This document shows positions 8,052 to 16,515 of a stretch of DNA of 64,000 nt, piece after piece. Position numbers and translations under genes: made by a program. The notes below the pieces were generated by a model. It was not told the DNA's origin and did not search any database. It was given only the letters and a program-made list of their open reading frames with translations. Numbering within the stretch: position 1 is the first letter of the stretch; each line of letters begins with the position of its first letter. The DNA is from DATHBD01 sp035296325 (GTDB taxonomy: Bacteria; Actinomycetota; Actinomycetes; Mycobacteriales; Micromonosporaceae). The stretch covers positions 62,001 to 126,000 of the forward strand of contig DATHBD010000002.1 in assembly GCA_035296325.1 (NCBI GenBank). Reading direction: 5' to 3'.

Positions 8052-8984
8052 TCAGCCGACCGGCAGGTCCCAGCGCAGGGTCATGGTGAGCTCGGTCGAC
8101 GGGGTCTCCGGGTCGTCGATGTCAACGACCGCGAGCAGCCGCGCCGCGTCGGCCGCCACGCCCTGCAGGGCGATGCCCTCCACCTTGTAGACCATGCCGT
8201 CGGGCTCGGGGAGGGCGGTGACGCCCAGCACCCGTCCACCGTCGAGCAGCGCGAGCGCCGTGCCGACCACCGGGCCGTCGTCGACCGCGTTCGGGGTGTC
8301 CTCCGCGGCCGCGCTGATCAGCGTCCGTCCGTCGGGTAGGGCCACCGCGTCGGTGACGGCCAGACCGACGCCGTCCACCCGGCCCAGGTCGTACCGCCGT
8401 GGGGAGCCGACCTGCACCGCGTCGATCGATCCGGCGCCGGTGACCGCCGCCAGCAATGCGGCGAAGTCCACGTCGACGCTTGTCGAGCAGATATCCGCCG
8501 CGGAGTTGCCGCGTTGGAACCAGTGCATCCGGTCGTGGTGGCGACAGGCCCCCTCCAGGTTGAGCTGGTCGATCGGGATCTCGAGTGCGCTGGCCACGCG
8601 CGCGTAGAGCGGAGACAGGTCGGCCGGCGTGAAGGCCGGCCCGTCGTCGGTGAGCGTGACCAGTGAGGCCCGCATCCGGGCCGGGAGGGATCCCGAGCCC
8701 AGAAGCAGGACCGCGGGTCGGCCGGCGACGGTCACCTCGCAGGCTGCCTCGAAGTCGGGCTTGAGGTGCTTGGTGCCGGCCGCGGCGCTGAAGGTGTCGT
8801 GACCTTCTACCGGCGGCAGCACCCGGATCGCGGTCATGCCGGCCGGCCGGTGCCATGCGGCGTGGGTGGCATCGTCCTGGGCGATCAGCCACCCGTCACC
8901 GAACGGGGCGATGCCGGAGGCGGCGCGGACCGGAAGGCCGGTGTCCAGCCGGAGCTCGGCCACGCGTTCGATCTCTACCTGCAT
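8052..8984 (-). CDS. DUF6929-like beta-rich protein of unknown function
   Basis: 310 aa from ATG 8984, chosen because GGAGGT lies a few bases upstream. It begins MQVEIERVAELRLDTGLPVRAASGIAPFGDGWLI and continues as repeated short beta stretches with acidic turns (VLPPVEGHDTFS, VTLTDDGPAF, VDGVGLAVTDAVALPDGRTLISAA), suggesting a beta-propeller. No signal peptide and no catalytic motif are visible. It resembles actinobacterial and proteobacterial proteins annotated only as a domain of unknown function. It sits alone between two convergent or divergent secreted carbohydrate proteins. Confidence 0.6.
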   Translation of the reverse strand: MQVEIERVAELRLDTGLPVRAASGIAPFGDGWLIAQDDATHAAWHRPAGMTAIRVLPPVEGHDTFSAAAGTKHLKPDFEAACEVTVAGRPAVLLLGSGSLPARMRASLVTLTDDGPAFTPADLSPLYARVASALEIPIDQLNLEGACRHHDRMHWFQRGNSAADICSTSVDVDFAALLAAVTGAGSIDAVQVGSPRRYDLGRVDGVGLAVTDAVALPDGRTLISAAAEDTPNAVDDGPVVGTALALLDGGRVLGVTALPEPDGMVYKVEGIALQGVAADAARLLAVVDIDDPETPSTELTMTLRWDLPVG

Positions 8985-9215
8985 CCGGTACCTCCACGTG
9001 AGCGCCCACTTTCTCAGCATGGCACTGCGCACCGGGTCCCGCTCGGCACGGCCTGGCGAAGGGGAGTTGAGATCGGCACGGCCGACCAGACTCCTGCGCC
9101 GCTGTGTGTCGGATCCCCGATCTTCGGGCTGCGGCGAAACCGCCACGAGGCGGTGTCGACCGCACCAGGATTGGCCTGTCAAAGCCCATACCCGGCTCGA
9201 GGAAAGGATGTACCC

Positions 9216-9710
9216 ATGCGCACTCTGCAGCGGACCGCGGCGAGGTTCGCCATCGCCCTCGGCTCCATCTCACTCGCTGTCGGCGGATTCGCCGGACCGG
9301 CCCAGGCCTCAGCGAATTCCCCGTTCTACAGCGCCCACGACAATCGCTGCCTGGATGCCGACGTCTCGTCCCCAACGAGAAACGGCACGAAGGTGCAGGT
9401 GTGGCAGTGCAACGGATGGAACAACCAGAAATGGACCGTGTACCCCGACCACACCATCCGAAGTAGGCATGACGGGCGTTGTCTCGACGAGGACATCGCG
9501 GGTGGTACCCGCAACGGCACGAAGGTCCAGCTCTGGACGTGCAACGGATGGTTGAACCAGAAGTGGACCATCCACGCCAATGGCACGATCGTCAACTGGC
9601 ACGATGGCCGGTGCCTCGACGAGGACATCGCCGGCGGTACCCGCAACGGGACCAAGGTCCAGGTGTGGGACTGCAACGGCTGGCTCAACCAGAAGTGGGT
9701 CCACCCGTAG
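9216..9710 (+). CDS. Secreted ricin-type (R-type) lectin
   Basis: 164 aa with a clear signal peptide (MRTLQRTAARFAIALGSISLAVGGFAGPAQASA). The mature protein is a single beta-trefoil made of three near-identical about 40-residue repeats, each with DxRCLD and a QKW motif. Repeats two and three are almost identical (DGRCLDEDIAGGTRNGTKVQ), pointing to recent internal duplication. R-type trefoils bind galactose, GalNAc or xylan. With no enzymatic domain it probably acts as a free carbohydrate-binding protein outside the cell. GAAAGG precedes the ATG. Confidence 0.85.
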   Translation: MRTLQRTAARFAIALGSISLAVGGFAGPAQASANSPFYSAHDNRCLDADVSSPTRNGTKVQVWQCNGWNNQKWTVYPDHTIRSRHDGRCLDEDIAGGTRNGTKVQLWTCNGWLNQKWTIHANGTIVNWHDGRCLDEDIAGGTRNGTKVQVWDCNGWLNQKWVHP

Positions 9711-9724
9711 GTCCGGATCGCTGT

Positions 9725-9766
9725 CATCGGCGGTGGAGCCGGAGTGTGCCGGCTCCACCGCCGATG
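9725..9766. terminator. Perfect 18-bp inverted repeat terminator
   Basis: 9725-9742 pairs perfectly with 9749-9766 (6-nt loop). It lies between the convergent lectin and amidase genes and probably serves both. Confidence 0.8.
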
Positions 9767-9770
9767 TCGC

Positions 9771-11348
9771 CTACAGCGGCGGACGCGCCCGGTGGTGCGC
9801 GGTGACCGACTGGTACGCGTCGGCGACCCGGAGCGCCAGCCCGTCGTCGCCGGCGTTCGCCGCGCACTGCATGGACAGCGGCATGCCGTTGGTCGCGGAG
9901 AAGCCGGTCGGTATCGCCACGGCGGGTGCCCCGCTGAGGTTCCAGATATTGGTCTTGCTGCCGCTGGATGCCCGGGGGAGCGCCGGGTCGCCACCGGCCT
10001 TAAGTCCGGCGACGTTGTCCGCGGGGTGGATCACGACGTCGATGTCGTCGAACATGCTGAGGAACCGGTCGCGCCACAGCCGCCGGACCCGCTGGGCCTG
10101 CAGGTAGGCATGGCCCGGCATGAGCACCCCGGAGGACACCCGGGCCCGGTACGCCGGCGACATGTTCTGCGGCTGGGTGAGCAGATTCTGGTACTGGTAC
10201 GCGCCCACCTCCGCGCTGCGGATCACGTCGTAGAAGGACGCGACGCTGCTCAGCCCGGCCATCGTGACCTGGCTGCGGATCACCTTCACGGTGGCGCCCA
10301 GGGCCTGGATCACCCGCACCGCCTCGCCGAACGCGGCCAGTTGCTCGTCGCTGGGTACGCCGGAGAGAAAGTCGTCCGGTGCCGGGACACCGACCACGAT
10401 GCCGCGCAGCGGGGAGCGCCCGTCATTGCGGGCGACCTCGCGGGCGAGTTCGTAGCGGGTGTTGCGCCGGGTGTGCGGATCGAGCGGGTCCACGCCGCCG
10501 ACGGCGTCGACCAGCAGCGCGGCGTCGCGGGCGCTGTGCACCAGCGGGCCCGGGTGGTCCATCGACCAGGCGAGCGGGAAGATGCCGTGCAGACTGATCG
10601 TGCCGTACGTGGGCTTGAAACCGGTCAGCCCACAGTTGGCGGCCGGCCCCCGGATGGAGCCGCCGGTGCAGGTGCCCATCCCGATCAGAAACTCCGACGC
10701 GGCTACCCCGGCCGCCGAGCCGGAGCTGGACCCACCCGGGGTGCGGGCCAGGTCCCACGGGTTGTTGGCGGCGCTCGCCGTGGCGGTGGCCAGCTCACTC
10801 GTGCCGACCTTGCCGAGGATGACCGCCCCGGCCGCCTTCAGCCGGGCGACCGACGTCGCGTCAAACCCTGGTACGAAGCCGGTGTAGAGCTTCGAGTTCC
10901 CCTCCGTCACCTTGCCCTTGGTGAAGTAGATGTCCTTGAGGCCGACGGTGATGCCGTGCAGCGGGCCCCGGTAGCGGCCGCGCCGGATCTCCGCCTCGGC
11001 CGCTCGTGCCGCGGCGAGGATCTCCTCCGCCGGGTACATGTGAACAAATGCCAGCACCCGCGACTCGACCGCGGCGATGCGGGCGAGGGTCGCTTCGGCG
11101 AGCGTCACCGGGGACAGCCGCCGGCTCCGGATGAGGTGGGCAGCCTGCCAGACCTCGAGGTCGTACGGTGCGACGTCGGGAATGCGTCCGCGAAACGGCG
11201 TCGCCTCGTCGCGGTGCGGTGCCGGCAGTGCCGGCGCGGCGACCGCCGGGCCGGCCAGGGCCGGCCCGGTCACTGCGGACGCCGCCAGACCGGCGGCCCC
11301 GGCGACAAACCCACGCCGGGTCAGGCTCGCCGCGGTCAAGGTAGCCAC
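9771..11348 (-). CDS. Tat-exported amidase-signature hydrolase
   Basis: 525 aa from GTG 11348, overlapping the upstream small gene by 13 nt. A twin-arginine signal (SLTRRGFVAGAAGLAASAV) is followed by the amidase-signature domain. The Ser-Ser-Lys triad motifs are present: GLKDIYF (Lys), GGSSSGSAAG (bridging Ser) and GTCTGGSIRGPA (nucleophile Ser in GGSIR). The family hydrolyses amides outside or inside the cell; substrate is not deducible. Pairing with a GatC/AtzG-like small subunit (next feature) suggests a heteromeric enzyme like AtzE-AtzG or GatCA, though a Tat signal on only one subunit is odd. Confidence 0.85.
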   Translation of the reverse strand: MATLTAASLTRRGFVAGAAGLAASAVTGPALAGPAVAAPALPAPHRDEATPFRGRIPDVAPYDLEVWQAAHLIRSRRLSPVTLAEATLARIAAVESRVLAFVHMYPAEEILAAARAAEAEIRRGRYRGPLHGITVGLKDIYFTKGKVTEGNSKLYTGFVPGFDATSVARLKAAGAVILGKVGTSELATATASAANNPWDLARTPGGSSSGSAAGVAASEFLIGMGTCTGGSIRGPAANCGLTGFKPTYGTISLHGIFPLAWSMDHPGPLVHSARDAALLVDAVGGVDPLDPHTRRNTRYELAREVARNDGRSPLRGIVVGVPAPDDFLSGVPSDEQLAAFGEAVRVIQALGATVKVIRSQVTMAGLSSVASFYDVIRSAEVGAYQYQNLLTQPQNMSPAYRARVSSGVLMPGHAYLQAQRVRRLWRDRFLSMFDDIDVVIHPADNVAGLKAGGDPALPRASSGSKTNIWNLSGAPAVAIPTGFSATNGMPLSMQCAANAGDDGLALRVADAYQSVTAHHRARPPL

Positions 11349-11542
11349 TCGGGTACGAGCTGGGTGATCGGTGCCGGCGTCTCGGCCTGGGGCATGGCGT
11401 CGAGCACGGCCTGGCACTCGGCGAGTCCATTGAGGACCCCGGCGAACACGGTGGTGGGCAGGTGCTCCTCGCGCAGGCCCCAGATCGGGGCGAGCGCGCG
11501 GGCGAGTTCGAGCGCGGTTGCATCGGTGTAAGGGGGAGGCAT
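11336..11542 (-). CDS. AtzG/GatC-like small amidase partner (DUF4089-like)
   Basis: 68 aa, all helical: ALELARALAPIWGLREEHLP, then VFAGVLNGLAECQAVLDAMP and a PAPI tail. Helix layout and the Pro-Ala-Pro end resemble the short DUF4089/AtzG proteins that wrap around amidase-signature enzymes. It overlaps the amidase start by 13 nt, so the two are translated together. It lacks a signal peptide and could be carried out with the Tat substrate as a folded complex (inference). Confidence 0.65.
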   Translation of the reverse strand: MPPPYTDATALELARALAPIWGLREEHLPTTVFAGVLNGLAECQAVLDAMPQAETPAPITQLVPEWLP

Positions 11543-11624
11543 GGGCTGAGCATCGAGCGCGCCAACCCCACCGGCAAGGGACGAAACACGAACTTCCTGA
11601 GCTTGTTACCGGCCGCAAACGTCC

Positions 11625-12599
11625 TCAGCGGTGCAGAAGAATGTCGATCTCCTTCATCTGCTCAGGAGTGAGAGGACCGAACCGGAGCGCCCCTGCGTTC
11701 TCCTCAACCTGGGCGACGGTACGGCATCCGGGCAGCGGCACGGTCCGTTGGCTCCGGCCCCAGTTCCAGGCGAGTGCACCCTGGGCGATGGTGCGCCCTT
11801 CGCTGGTGAGGATTTCGCGGACCGCGTCGCGTCGGGCGATGAATTCCGGCACCGGGCGGCCATCGCGGAACCACTTGAGCCACTCGGGCGCACGCCCCCG
11901 GATCGTGTCCGGCGCGAAGACCGTATCCGCGGTGATCTTCTCGCTCAGCAGGCCCATCGCGAGCGGGCTGCGGTTCAGGCTCCCGAGGTCGTACCGCTCG
12001 CACCGGTCCAGTACCTCTGGCGCGTCGGAGAACAGGTTCAGCTCGTGCTGCACCACGGTGCAGTGCGCACCTTCGGCGAACACGTCCACGCCGGCCGGGA
12101 AGTCGGTGCTCCAGCCATAGGCGCGGATCAGCCCCTGTGTGACCAGTTCCTCGCAGACCGGCACCAGGTCGGCGGCCTGATCCGGGGGAAGCGCGTTGAT
12201 GTGCAGCTGGTACACGTCGATGTACTCCGTCCGGAGGCGGCGCAGCGACTCGCGCACCGCCGTCCGGAGGTATTCCGGCGAGCCGTCCTCGCCGAGCAGC
12301 TGGTGGGTGGCCGGATCGATCCGGTTACCCCACTTGGTGGCGATGACCACCTGGTCCCGTACCGGGGCGAGCACCTCGCCGAGCAGCTCCTCGGCGTGTC
12401 CCGTGCCGTAGGCGTCGGCGGTGTCGAACAGGGTCACCCCGAGGTCGAGCGCCCGGTGGATGGCGCGGGTCGACTCGGCGTCATCCGCGTTCCCCCACCC
12501 CAACGGCTGGTCCCCGGCCCGCATCTCGCCGCCCATCGCCCAGGTGCCCACGCCGAGTGCGCTCACCTCGATGCCGCTACGTCCCAAAAGTCGCTTCAT
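11625..12599 (-). CDS. Aldo/keto reductase
   Basis: 324 aa from ATG 12599 with GGAGG just upstream. TIM-barrel AKR with MKRLLGRSGIEVSALGVGTW at the start, the catalytic Asp and Tyr in LFDTADAYGTG, Lys in VVIATKWG and His in YQLHIN. A C-terminal NADPH-site Ser/Arg-like region precedes the end. It reduces carbonyl compounds with NADPH in the cytosol; substrate is unknown. A homolog-typical length and intact tetrad argue for a working enzyme. Confidence 0.85.
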   Translation of the reverse strand: MKRLLGRSGIEVSALGVGTWAMGGEMRAGDQPLGWGNADDAESTRAIHRALDLGVTLFDTADAYGTGHAEELLGEVLAPVRDQVVIATKWGNRIDPATHQLLGEDGSPEYLRTAVRESLRRLRTEYIDVYQLHINALPPDQAADLVPVCEELVTQGLIRAYGWSTDFPAGVDVFAEGAHCTVVQHELNLFSDAPEVLDRCERYDLGSLNRSPLAMGLLSEKITADTVFAPDTIRGRAPEWLKWFRDGRPVPEFIARRDAVREILTSEGRTIAQGALAWNWGRSQRTVPLPGCRTVAQVEENAGALRFGPLTPEQMKEIDILLHR

Positions 12600-12693
12600 G
12601 CGTCCTCCGTTTCCGGTACCAGTCCATCGGGTTCCGGCCCAGCCTGCAACTTGGAGTGTGCTCAAAGTCAAACCGTCGGCCTATGGTGACATC

Positions 12694-13125
12694 GTGATCG
12701 AGCCCTGGGAGGCGACCGGTGACGGCGTGCTGCGGCTGCCCTCCGGGCGCCTCGTGCGGGGCCGCGGGCTGCGGCGCGTCCTGCCCGGACCAGCGCCGAC
12801 GTTCGCGGTCTACCTGCTCGGCGGCCCGCCGCCAGCGGTGGCGTGGGAGTACCGCTGGTTGCGTTGGCCCGATTTCCGGCTGCCCAGCGACCCGGCTCAG
12901 GCGCCGGTCATCCTGTACGAAGCCTGGCAGCGCGCCGAAGCGGACCGCGTGGAACTTACCTGCTCCGGTGGCCGGGGCCGGACCGGCACCGCCCTCGCGT
13001 GCCTGGCGGTGATCGACGGAGTTCCGGCCGACGAGGCCGTCTCCTACGTGCGCCGGCACTACCATCCGCACGCCGTCGAGACGCCGTGGCAGAAGCGATA
13101 TGTCGCCCGGTTTTCCGCCCCCTAG
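12694..13125 (+). CDS. Small protein-tyrosine-phosphatase-like protein
   Basis: 143 aa from GTG 12694. TATGGT (12682-12687) lies 6 nt before it, so the message is probably leaderless. The C-terminal half has the Cys-x5-Arg P-loop CSGGRGRTG after a beta-strand (VELTCSGG), then a helix, as in dual-specificity and tyrosine phosphatases. The upstream region has the LRWPDF...P segment typical of short bacterial members, with an Asp in WPDF that could be the general acid. Probably a cytosolic phosphatase of unknown target. Confidence 0.7.
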   Translation: MIEPWEATGDGVLRLPSGRLVRGRGLRRVLPGPAPTFAVYLLGGPPPAVAWEYRWLRWPDFRLPSDPAQAPVILYEAWQRAEADRVELTCSGGRGRTGTALACLAVIDGVPADEAVSYVRRHYHPHAVETPWQKRYVARFSAP

Positions 13126-13135
13126 GATGCCTGCC

Positions 13136-13897
13136 ATGGACGCTCCTCTCGCCGTCGTCACCGGGGCATCGAGCGGCATCGGCGCGGCGACCGCGCGGCG
13201 GCTGGCCGCCGACGGGTTCCGCGTCGTCGCCGTCGCCCGGCGCGCCGACCGACTCGCCGACCTCGCTGCCGACCTGGGTGATGAGGTGATCGCCGTGCCC
13301 ACGGACATCACCAGCCCTGCCGACGTGGCGGCCCTCGCCGATCGGGTCGCCGACCTCCCCGGGGAGCTGCGGCTGTTGGTCAACAACGCCGGCGGCGCGG
13401 TCGGTCTGGAGCCGGTCGAGGCGGCCGACCTCGCCGGCTGGCGGGAGATGTACGAGGTGAACGTGCTGGGCACGGTAGCCGTCACCAAGGCGCTGCTCCC
13501 GTACCTGGAGGCTTCCGGGGAGGGCACGATCGTGATCGTCAGCTCCACTGCCGGGCTCGGTGTCTATGAGGGCGGCGGGGGATACGCCGCGGCCAAGCAT
13601 GCGGAGACGGCGGTGGCCGGGACGTTGCGGCTGGAGCTGTGCGGGCGGCCGGTCCGCGTCGTTGAGATCGACCCCGGCATGGTGCGCACCGAGGAGTTCT
13701 CACTGCGCCGGTTCGGCGGTGACACCGAGCGTGCCGCGGCGGTCTACCGGGGTGTGCCCGACCCGCTGGTCGCGGACGACGTCGCCGACTGCATCGCGTG
13801 GTGTGCCACCCGCCCGCACCACGTCAACATCGACCGGCTGGTGGTGCGTCCGCTTGCCCAGGCCGCTCAACACAAGGTGCACCGGCTTCCGGACTGA
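13136..13897 (+). CDS. Short-chain dehydrogenase/reductase
   Basis: 253 aa with a classical SDR layout: TGASSGIG nucleotide site, NNAG, catalytic Ser in VSSTAG and Y-x3-K in YAAAKHA. The Gly-rich ARRADR after beta-2 suits NADP(H). ATG 13136 is 10 nt after the preceding stop. TAGGAT (13123-13128) lies 7 nt upstream, so it may have its own leaderless transcript. Ends PLAQAAQHKVHRLPD. Substrate is unknown. Confidence 0.85.
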   Translation: MDAPLAVVTGASSGIGAATARRLAADGFRVVAVARRADRLADLAADLGDEVIAVPTDITSPADVAALADRVADLPGELRLLVNNAGGAVGLEPVEAADLAGWREMYEVNVLGTVAVTKALLPYLEASGEGTIVIVSSTAGLGVYEGGGGYAAAKHAETAVAGTLRLELCGRPVRVVEIDPGMVRTEEFSLRRFGGDTERAAAVYRGVPDPLVADDVADCIAWCATRPHHVNIDRLVVRPLAQAAQHKVHRLPD

Positions 13898-13954
13898 CCG
13901 GTGCGCCACCCGCGCGCTGGGTTTGGCCCGCGCTGGGCGGGGCAATGCCCAGGC

Positions 13955-14809
13955 ATGCTGCGCAGACTTCTCAACCGGCTCGAGCAGGCGGACGCCCTCG
14001 ACCCGGCGGGTGACCGGCTCCAGGAAACCGTCCAGTCGGTGCTGCGCCCGCAGCGGCTGCGCGATCTTCTGCACGGCGTCTGGCTGGGGCATCCGCTGCA
14101 CCCGATCCTCGTGCAACTGCCGGTGGGCGCGTTTCTGAGCACGGCCGTCCTCGACCTGCTGCCCGGCCAACGTCGGGCCGCGACGACGCTCGTCGGCGTC
14201 GGCACCGCCGCGACCCTGCCGGCCGCGGTGGCCGGCCTGAACGACTGGGCGTCGCTCGCCCGCGAGCAGCGCCGGGTCGGCCTGGTGCACGCCGCCGCCA
14301 ACACCGTGGCACTTGCCCTCTATGCCGGCTCGCTGGCTGCCCGGCTGCGCGGGCGGCAGGGGCGCGGCCGGCTGCTGGCCTACTGCGGCCTCGCCGCCGC
14401 CGGGTCGGGTGCCTACCTCGGCGGGCACCTGTCGTACAAGGAGGGTGCCGGCGTCAACCACGCCCTGCCGGACCTGCGTCGCCTTCCCGACGGCTGGCAC
14501 GGCGTGGCGGACCTGACCGCGCTGGCCGACGGCGAGCCTGCGGTGCGTCGTGTCGACGAGGTGCCGATCCTGCTGTACCGCACCGGCGACGAGGTGTCGG
14601 CGTTCCTGGAACGGTGCGGGCACCAGGCCGGCCCGCTCGGGGACGGCGACGTGATCGGCTCGGGCCGGGACGCGTGCGTGGTGTGTCCGTGGCACGGCAG
14701 CGTCTTCAAGCTGACCGACGGCACCGTGGTGAGCGGCCCGGCCGCCACCGACCAGCCGGTGCTGCGGACCCGGGTGGTGGGCGGACGGGTCGAGGTGCAT
14801 CTGCCCTAG
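13955..14809 (+). CDS. DUF2231 membrane domain fused to Rieske [2Fe-2S] domain
   Basis: 284 aa. The N-terminal half has the DUF2231 motif GHPLHPILVQLPVGAF and four hydrophobic helices (about 55-170). The C-terminal half is a Rieske ferredoxin domain with CGHQAG and CPWHGSVF, giving the C-x-H...C-x2-H cluster ligands. The Rieske part faces one side of the membrane and may pass electrons to or from a partner oxygenase or quinone. This two-part design occurs in actinobacteria but its role is not established. The start at 13955 is preferred over GTG 13901 because the domain begins there. Confidence 0.8.
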   Translation: MLRRLLNRLEQADALDPAGDRLQETVQSVLRPQRLRDLLHGVWLGHPLHPILVQLPVGAFLSTAVLDLLPGQRRAATTLVGVGTAATLPAAVAGLNDWASLAREQRRVGLVHAAANTVALALYAGSLAARLRGRQGRGRLLAYCGLAAAGSGAYLGGHLSYKEGAGVNHALPDLRRLPDGWHGVADLTALADGEPAVRRVDEVPILLYRTGDEVSAFLERCGHQAGPLGDGDVIGSGRDACVVCPWHGSVFKLTDGTVVSGPAATDQPVLRTRVVGGRVEVHLP

Positions 14810-14921
14810 CCGCCCCATTGCTGCGTCCGCCCGTGCCGCTGTGTGCTCGACCGGTGAGTTTTGTCGGAGCCGGCGGTCATAGTGTGCGGGATGTGCAGAC
14901 ACGCAGCAGTGGGAGGACCTG

Positions 14922-16343
14922 ATGAGCACCACGACCGTCGGTGCGGGCCGGGGCTGGTTTCGTGGTCCTCTTCGTCCGTTTCGGTGGGGCCAGTATCGGC
15001 TGCTCGCGGCCTCGGTGACGATGTCGTTGTTCGCCGCCGGGGTGTGGATGATCGCCCTGGTATGGCAGGTGATCGCGCTCGACGGCGGGCCGACCGAGCT
15101 GTCGGCGGTGTCGGCCGCGGCAGCCGTCGGCATGCTGGCCACGACGCTGCTCGGTGGGGTTCTGGCTGACCGTATCCCGCAACGGCGGATTCTGCTGGCC
15201 GTGGCGGGGGTTCGCACCGCGGCGGTCGGCCTGGTGTCGGTCCTGGCGCTGGCCGGGCAGATCGCCCTGTGGCATCTCGTGGTGGTGGCGCTGCTGGTCG
15301 GCGTGGGAAACGGGTTCACCTACCCGGCGTACTCCGCGCTGCTGCCGTCGATCCTGCCGCCCGAGGATCTGATGGCCGCCAACGGCGTGGAGGGCATGCT
15401 GCGGCCGACCATCATGCAGGCCGCCGGCCCCGCACTGGCCAGCGCGATGATCGCGGCCAGCTCGCCGGGTGCAGCACTTGCCATGGTGGCCCTGCTGGAG
15501 GCGATTGGCTTCGCCTTCCTGCTGGCCGTGCGTCCGGTGCCGGTGCGGCGCGACAGATCGGCGGAGACCGCCCACCCGGTGCGCGCCGCGGTGGTGGACC
15601 TGCGGGACGGCTTCCGGTACATGATGCGCACCCCGTGGCTGCTTGCCACGCTCCTGTTCGCGTCGATGCTGGTCCTGTTGATCATGGGTCCGATCGAGGT
15701 GCTCATCCCCTTCGTGATCAAGGACAGGGCCGGCGGTGGTCCGGGGGAGCACGCGGTGGTCATGGCGGCGTTCGGCATCGGTGGCGCTCTGGGGTCGCTG
15801 GGCATGGCCGCGTTCCGGATGCCCCGGAGATATCTGACGATCATGAACTTGTTCTGGGGCGTGGGGTGCCTGCCGCTGGCTCTCATCGGCGTGGCCACCG
15901 AGGTGTGGTTGATCGCCGCGGCGGTGTTCCTGGTGGGGGTCTGCTTCTCCGCGCCCATGGTCATCTGGGGCACGCTGCTCCAGCGGCGCGTGCCGGCGCA
16001 CATGCTGGGCCGGGTCGCCAGCCTGGACTTCTTCGTGTCGCTGGCGTTCATGCCGGTGTCCATGGCGCTTGCCGGCCCGGTCAGCACCGCGATCGGCCTT
16101 GATGCCACATTCGTGCTGGCCGGCGTGCTGCCCACCGCCATCGCGGTGCTGGCGATCGTGCTGGCCAAGATGCGGCAGGACGAGTTGGCCCACCCACTCG
16201 ACGTGCCGCCCGAGCCGAGCCAGCCCGGGGAGAGCGACCCGGACGGGAGCCAGCCGGGACCGATCCAGCCGGAATCAATCCAGTCAGGGCCGCCGGAGCC
16301 GACCGGCCCGCCGCGCGAGGACGTGCGGCGGGCGCTGGTCTGA
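14922..16343 (+). CDS. MFS efflux transporter
   Basis: 473 aa, start supported by GGGAGGACCTG just before ATG. About 12 hydrophobic helices; the MFS loop motif between TM2 and TM3 appears as GGVLADRIPQRRIL. It has the overall style of the MFS_3/macrolide-efflux (MefA-like) drug exporters. The C-terminal 45 residues are a soluble Pro/Ser/Glu repeat tail (PSQPG, GSQPGPIQPESIQ) not needed for transport. Substrate is unknown; a drug or metabolite exporter in the cytoplasmic membrane. Confidence 0.85.
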   Translation: MSTTTVGAGRGWFRGPLRPFRWGQYRLLAASVTMSLFAAGVWMIALVWQVIALDGGPTELSAVSAAAAVGMLATTLLGGVLADRIPQRRILLAVAGVRTAAVGLVSVLALAGQIALWHLVVVALLVGVGNGFTYPAYSALLPSILPPEDLMAANGVEGMLRPTIMQAAGPALASAMIAASSPGAALAMVALLEAIGFAFLLAVRPVPVRRDRSAETAHPVRAAVVDLRDGFRYMMRTPWLLATLLFASMLVLLIMGPIEVLIPFVIKDRAGGGPGEHAVVMAAFGIGGALGSLGMAAFRMPRRYLTIMNLFWGVGCLPLALIGVATEVWLIAAAVFLVGVCFSAPMVIWGTLLQRRVPAHMLGRVASLDFFVSLAFMPVSMALAGPVSTAIGLDATFVLAGVLPTAIAVLAIVLAKMRQDELAHPLDVPPEPSQPGESDPDGSQPGPIQPESIQSGPPEPTGPPREDVRRALV

Positions 16344-16515
16344 GCCAGGGCACTGACCGGGTCGGCACGGTCCCCGACGGCGGTGCCCTACCTCTCCGAC
16401 AGATTTACACCTCTGAATGACCACGGTACGATCCGGACCTGGCTGACCCAGTCTGAACTGGGCATATAGGCGTCCGTAACGTCGCCTGAGCCCGACTGTC
16501 TGACGAGGAGTAGAT

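Noticed and set aside
9744..11531. Long frame opposite the amidase gene
   Set aside because: The amidase frame has a full catalytic triad and Tat signal; the opposite frame is compositionally biased.
13700..15319. 539-codon frame opposite the SDR and DUF2231-Rieske genes
   Set aside because: Translates to random Arg/Pro-rich sequence spanning two real genes.
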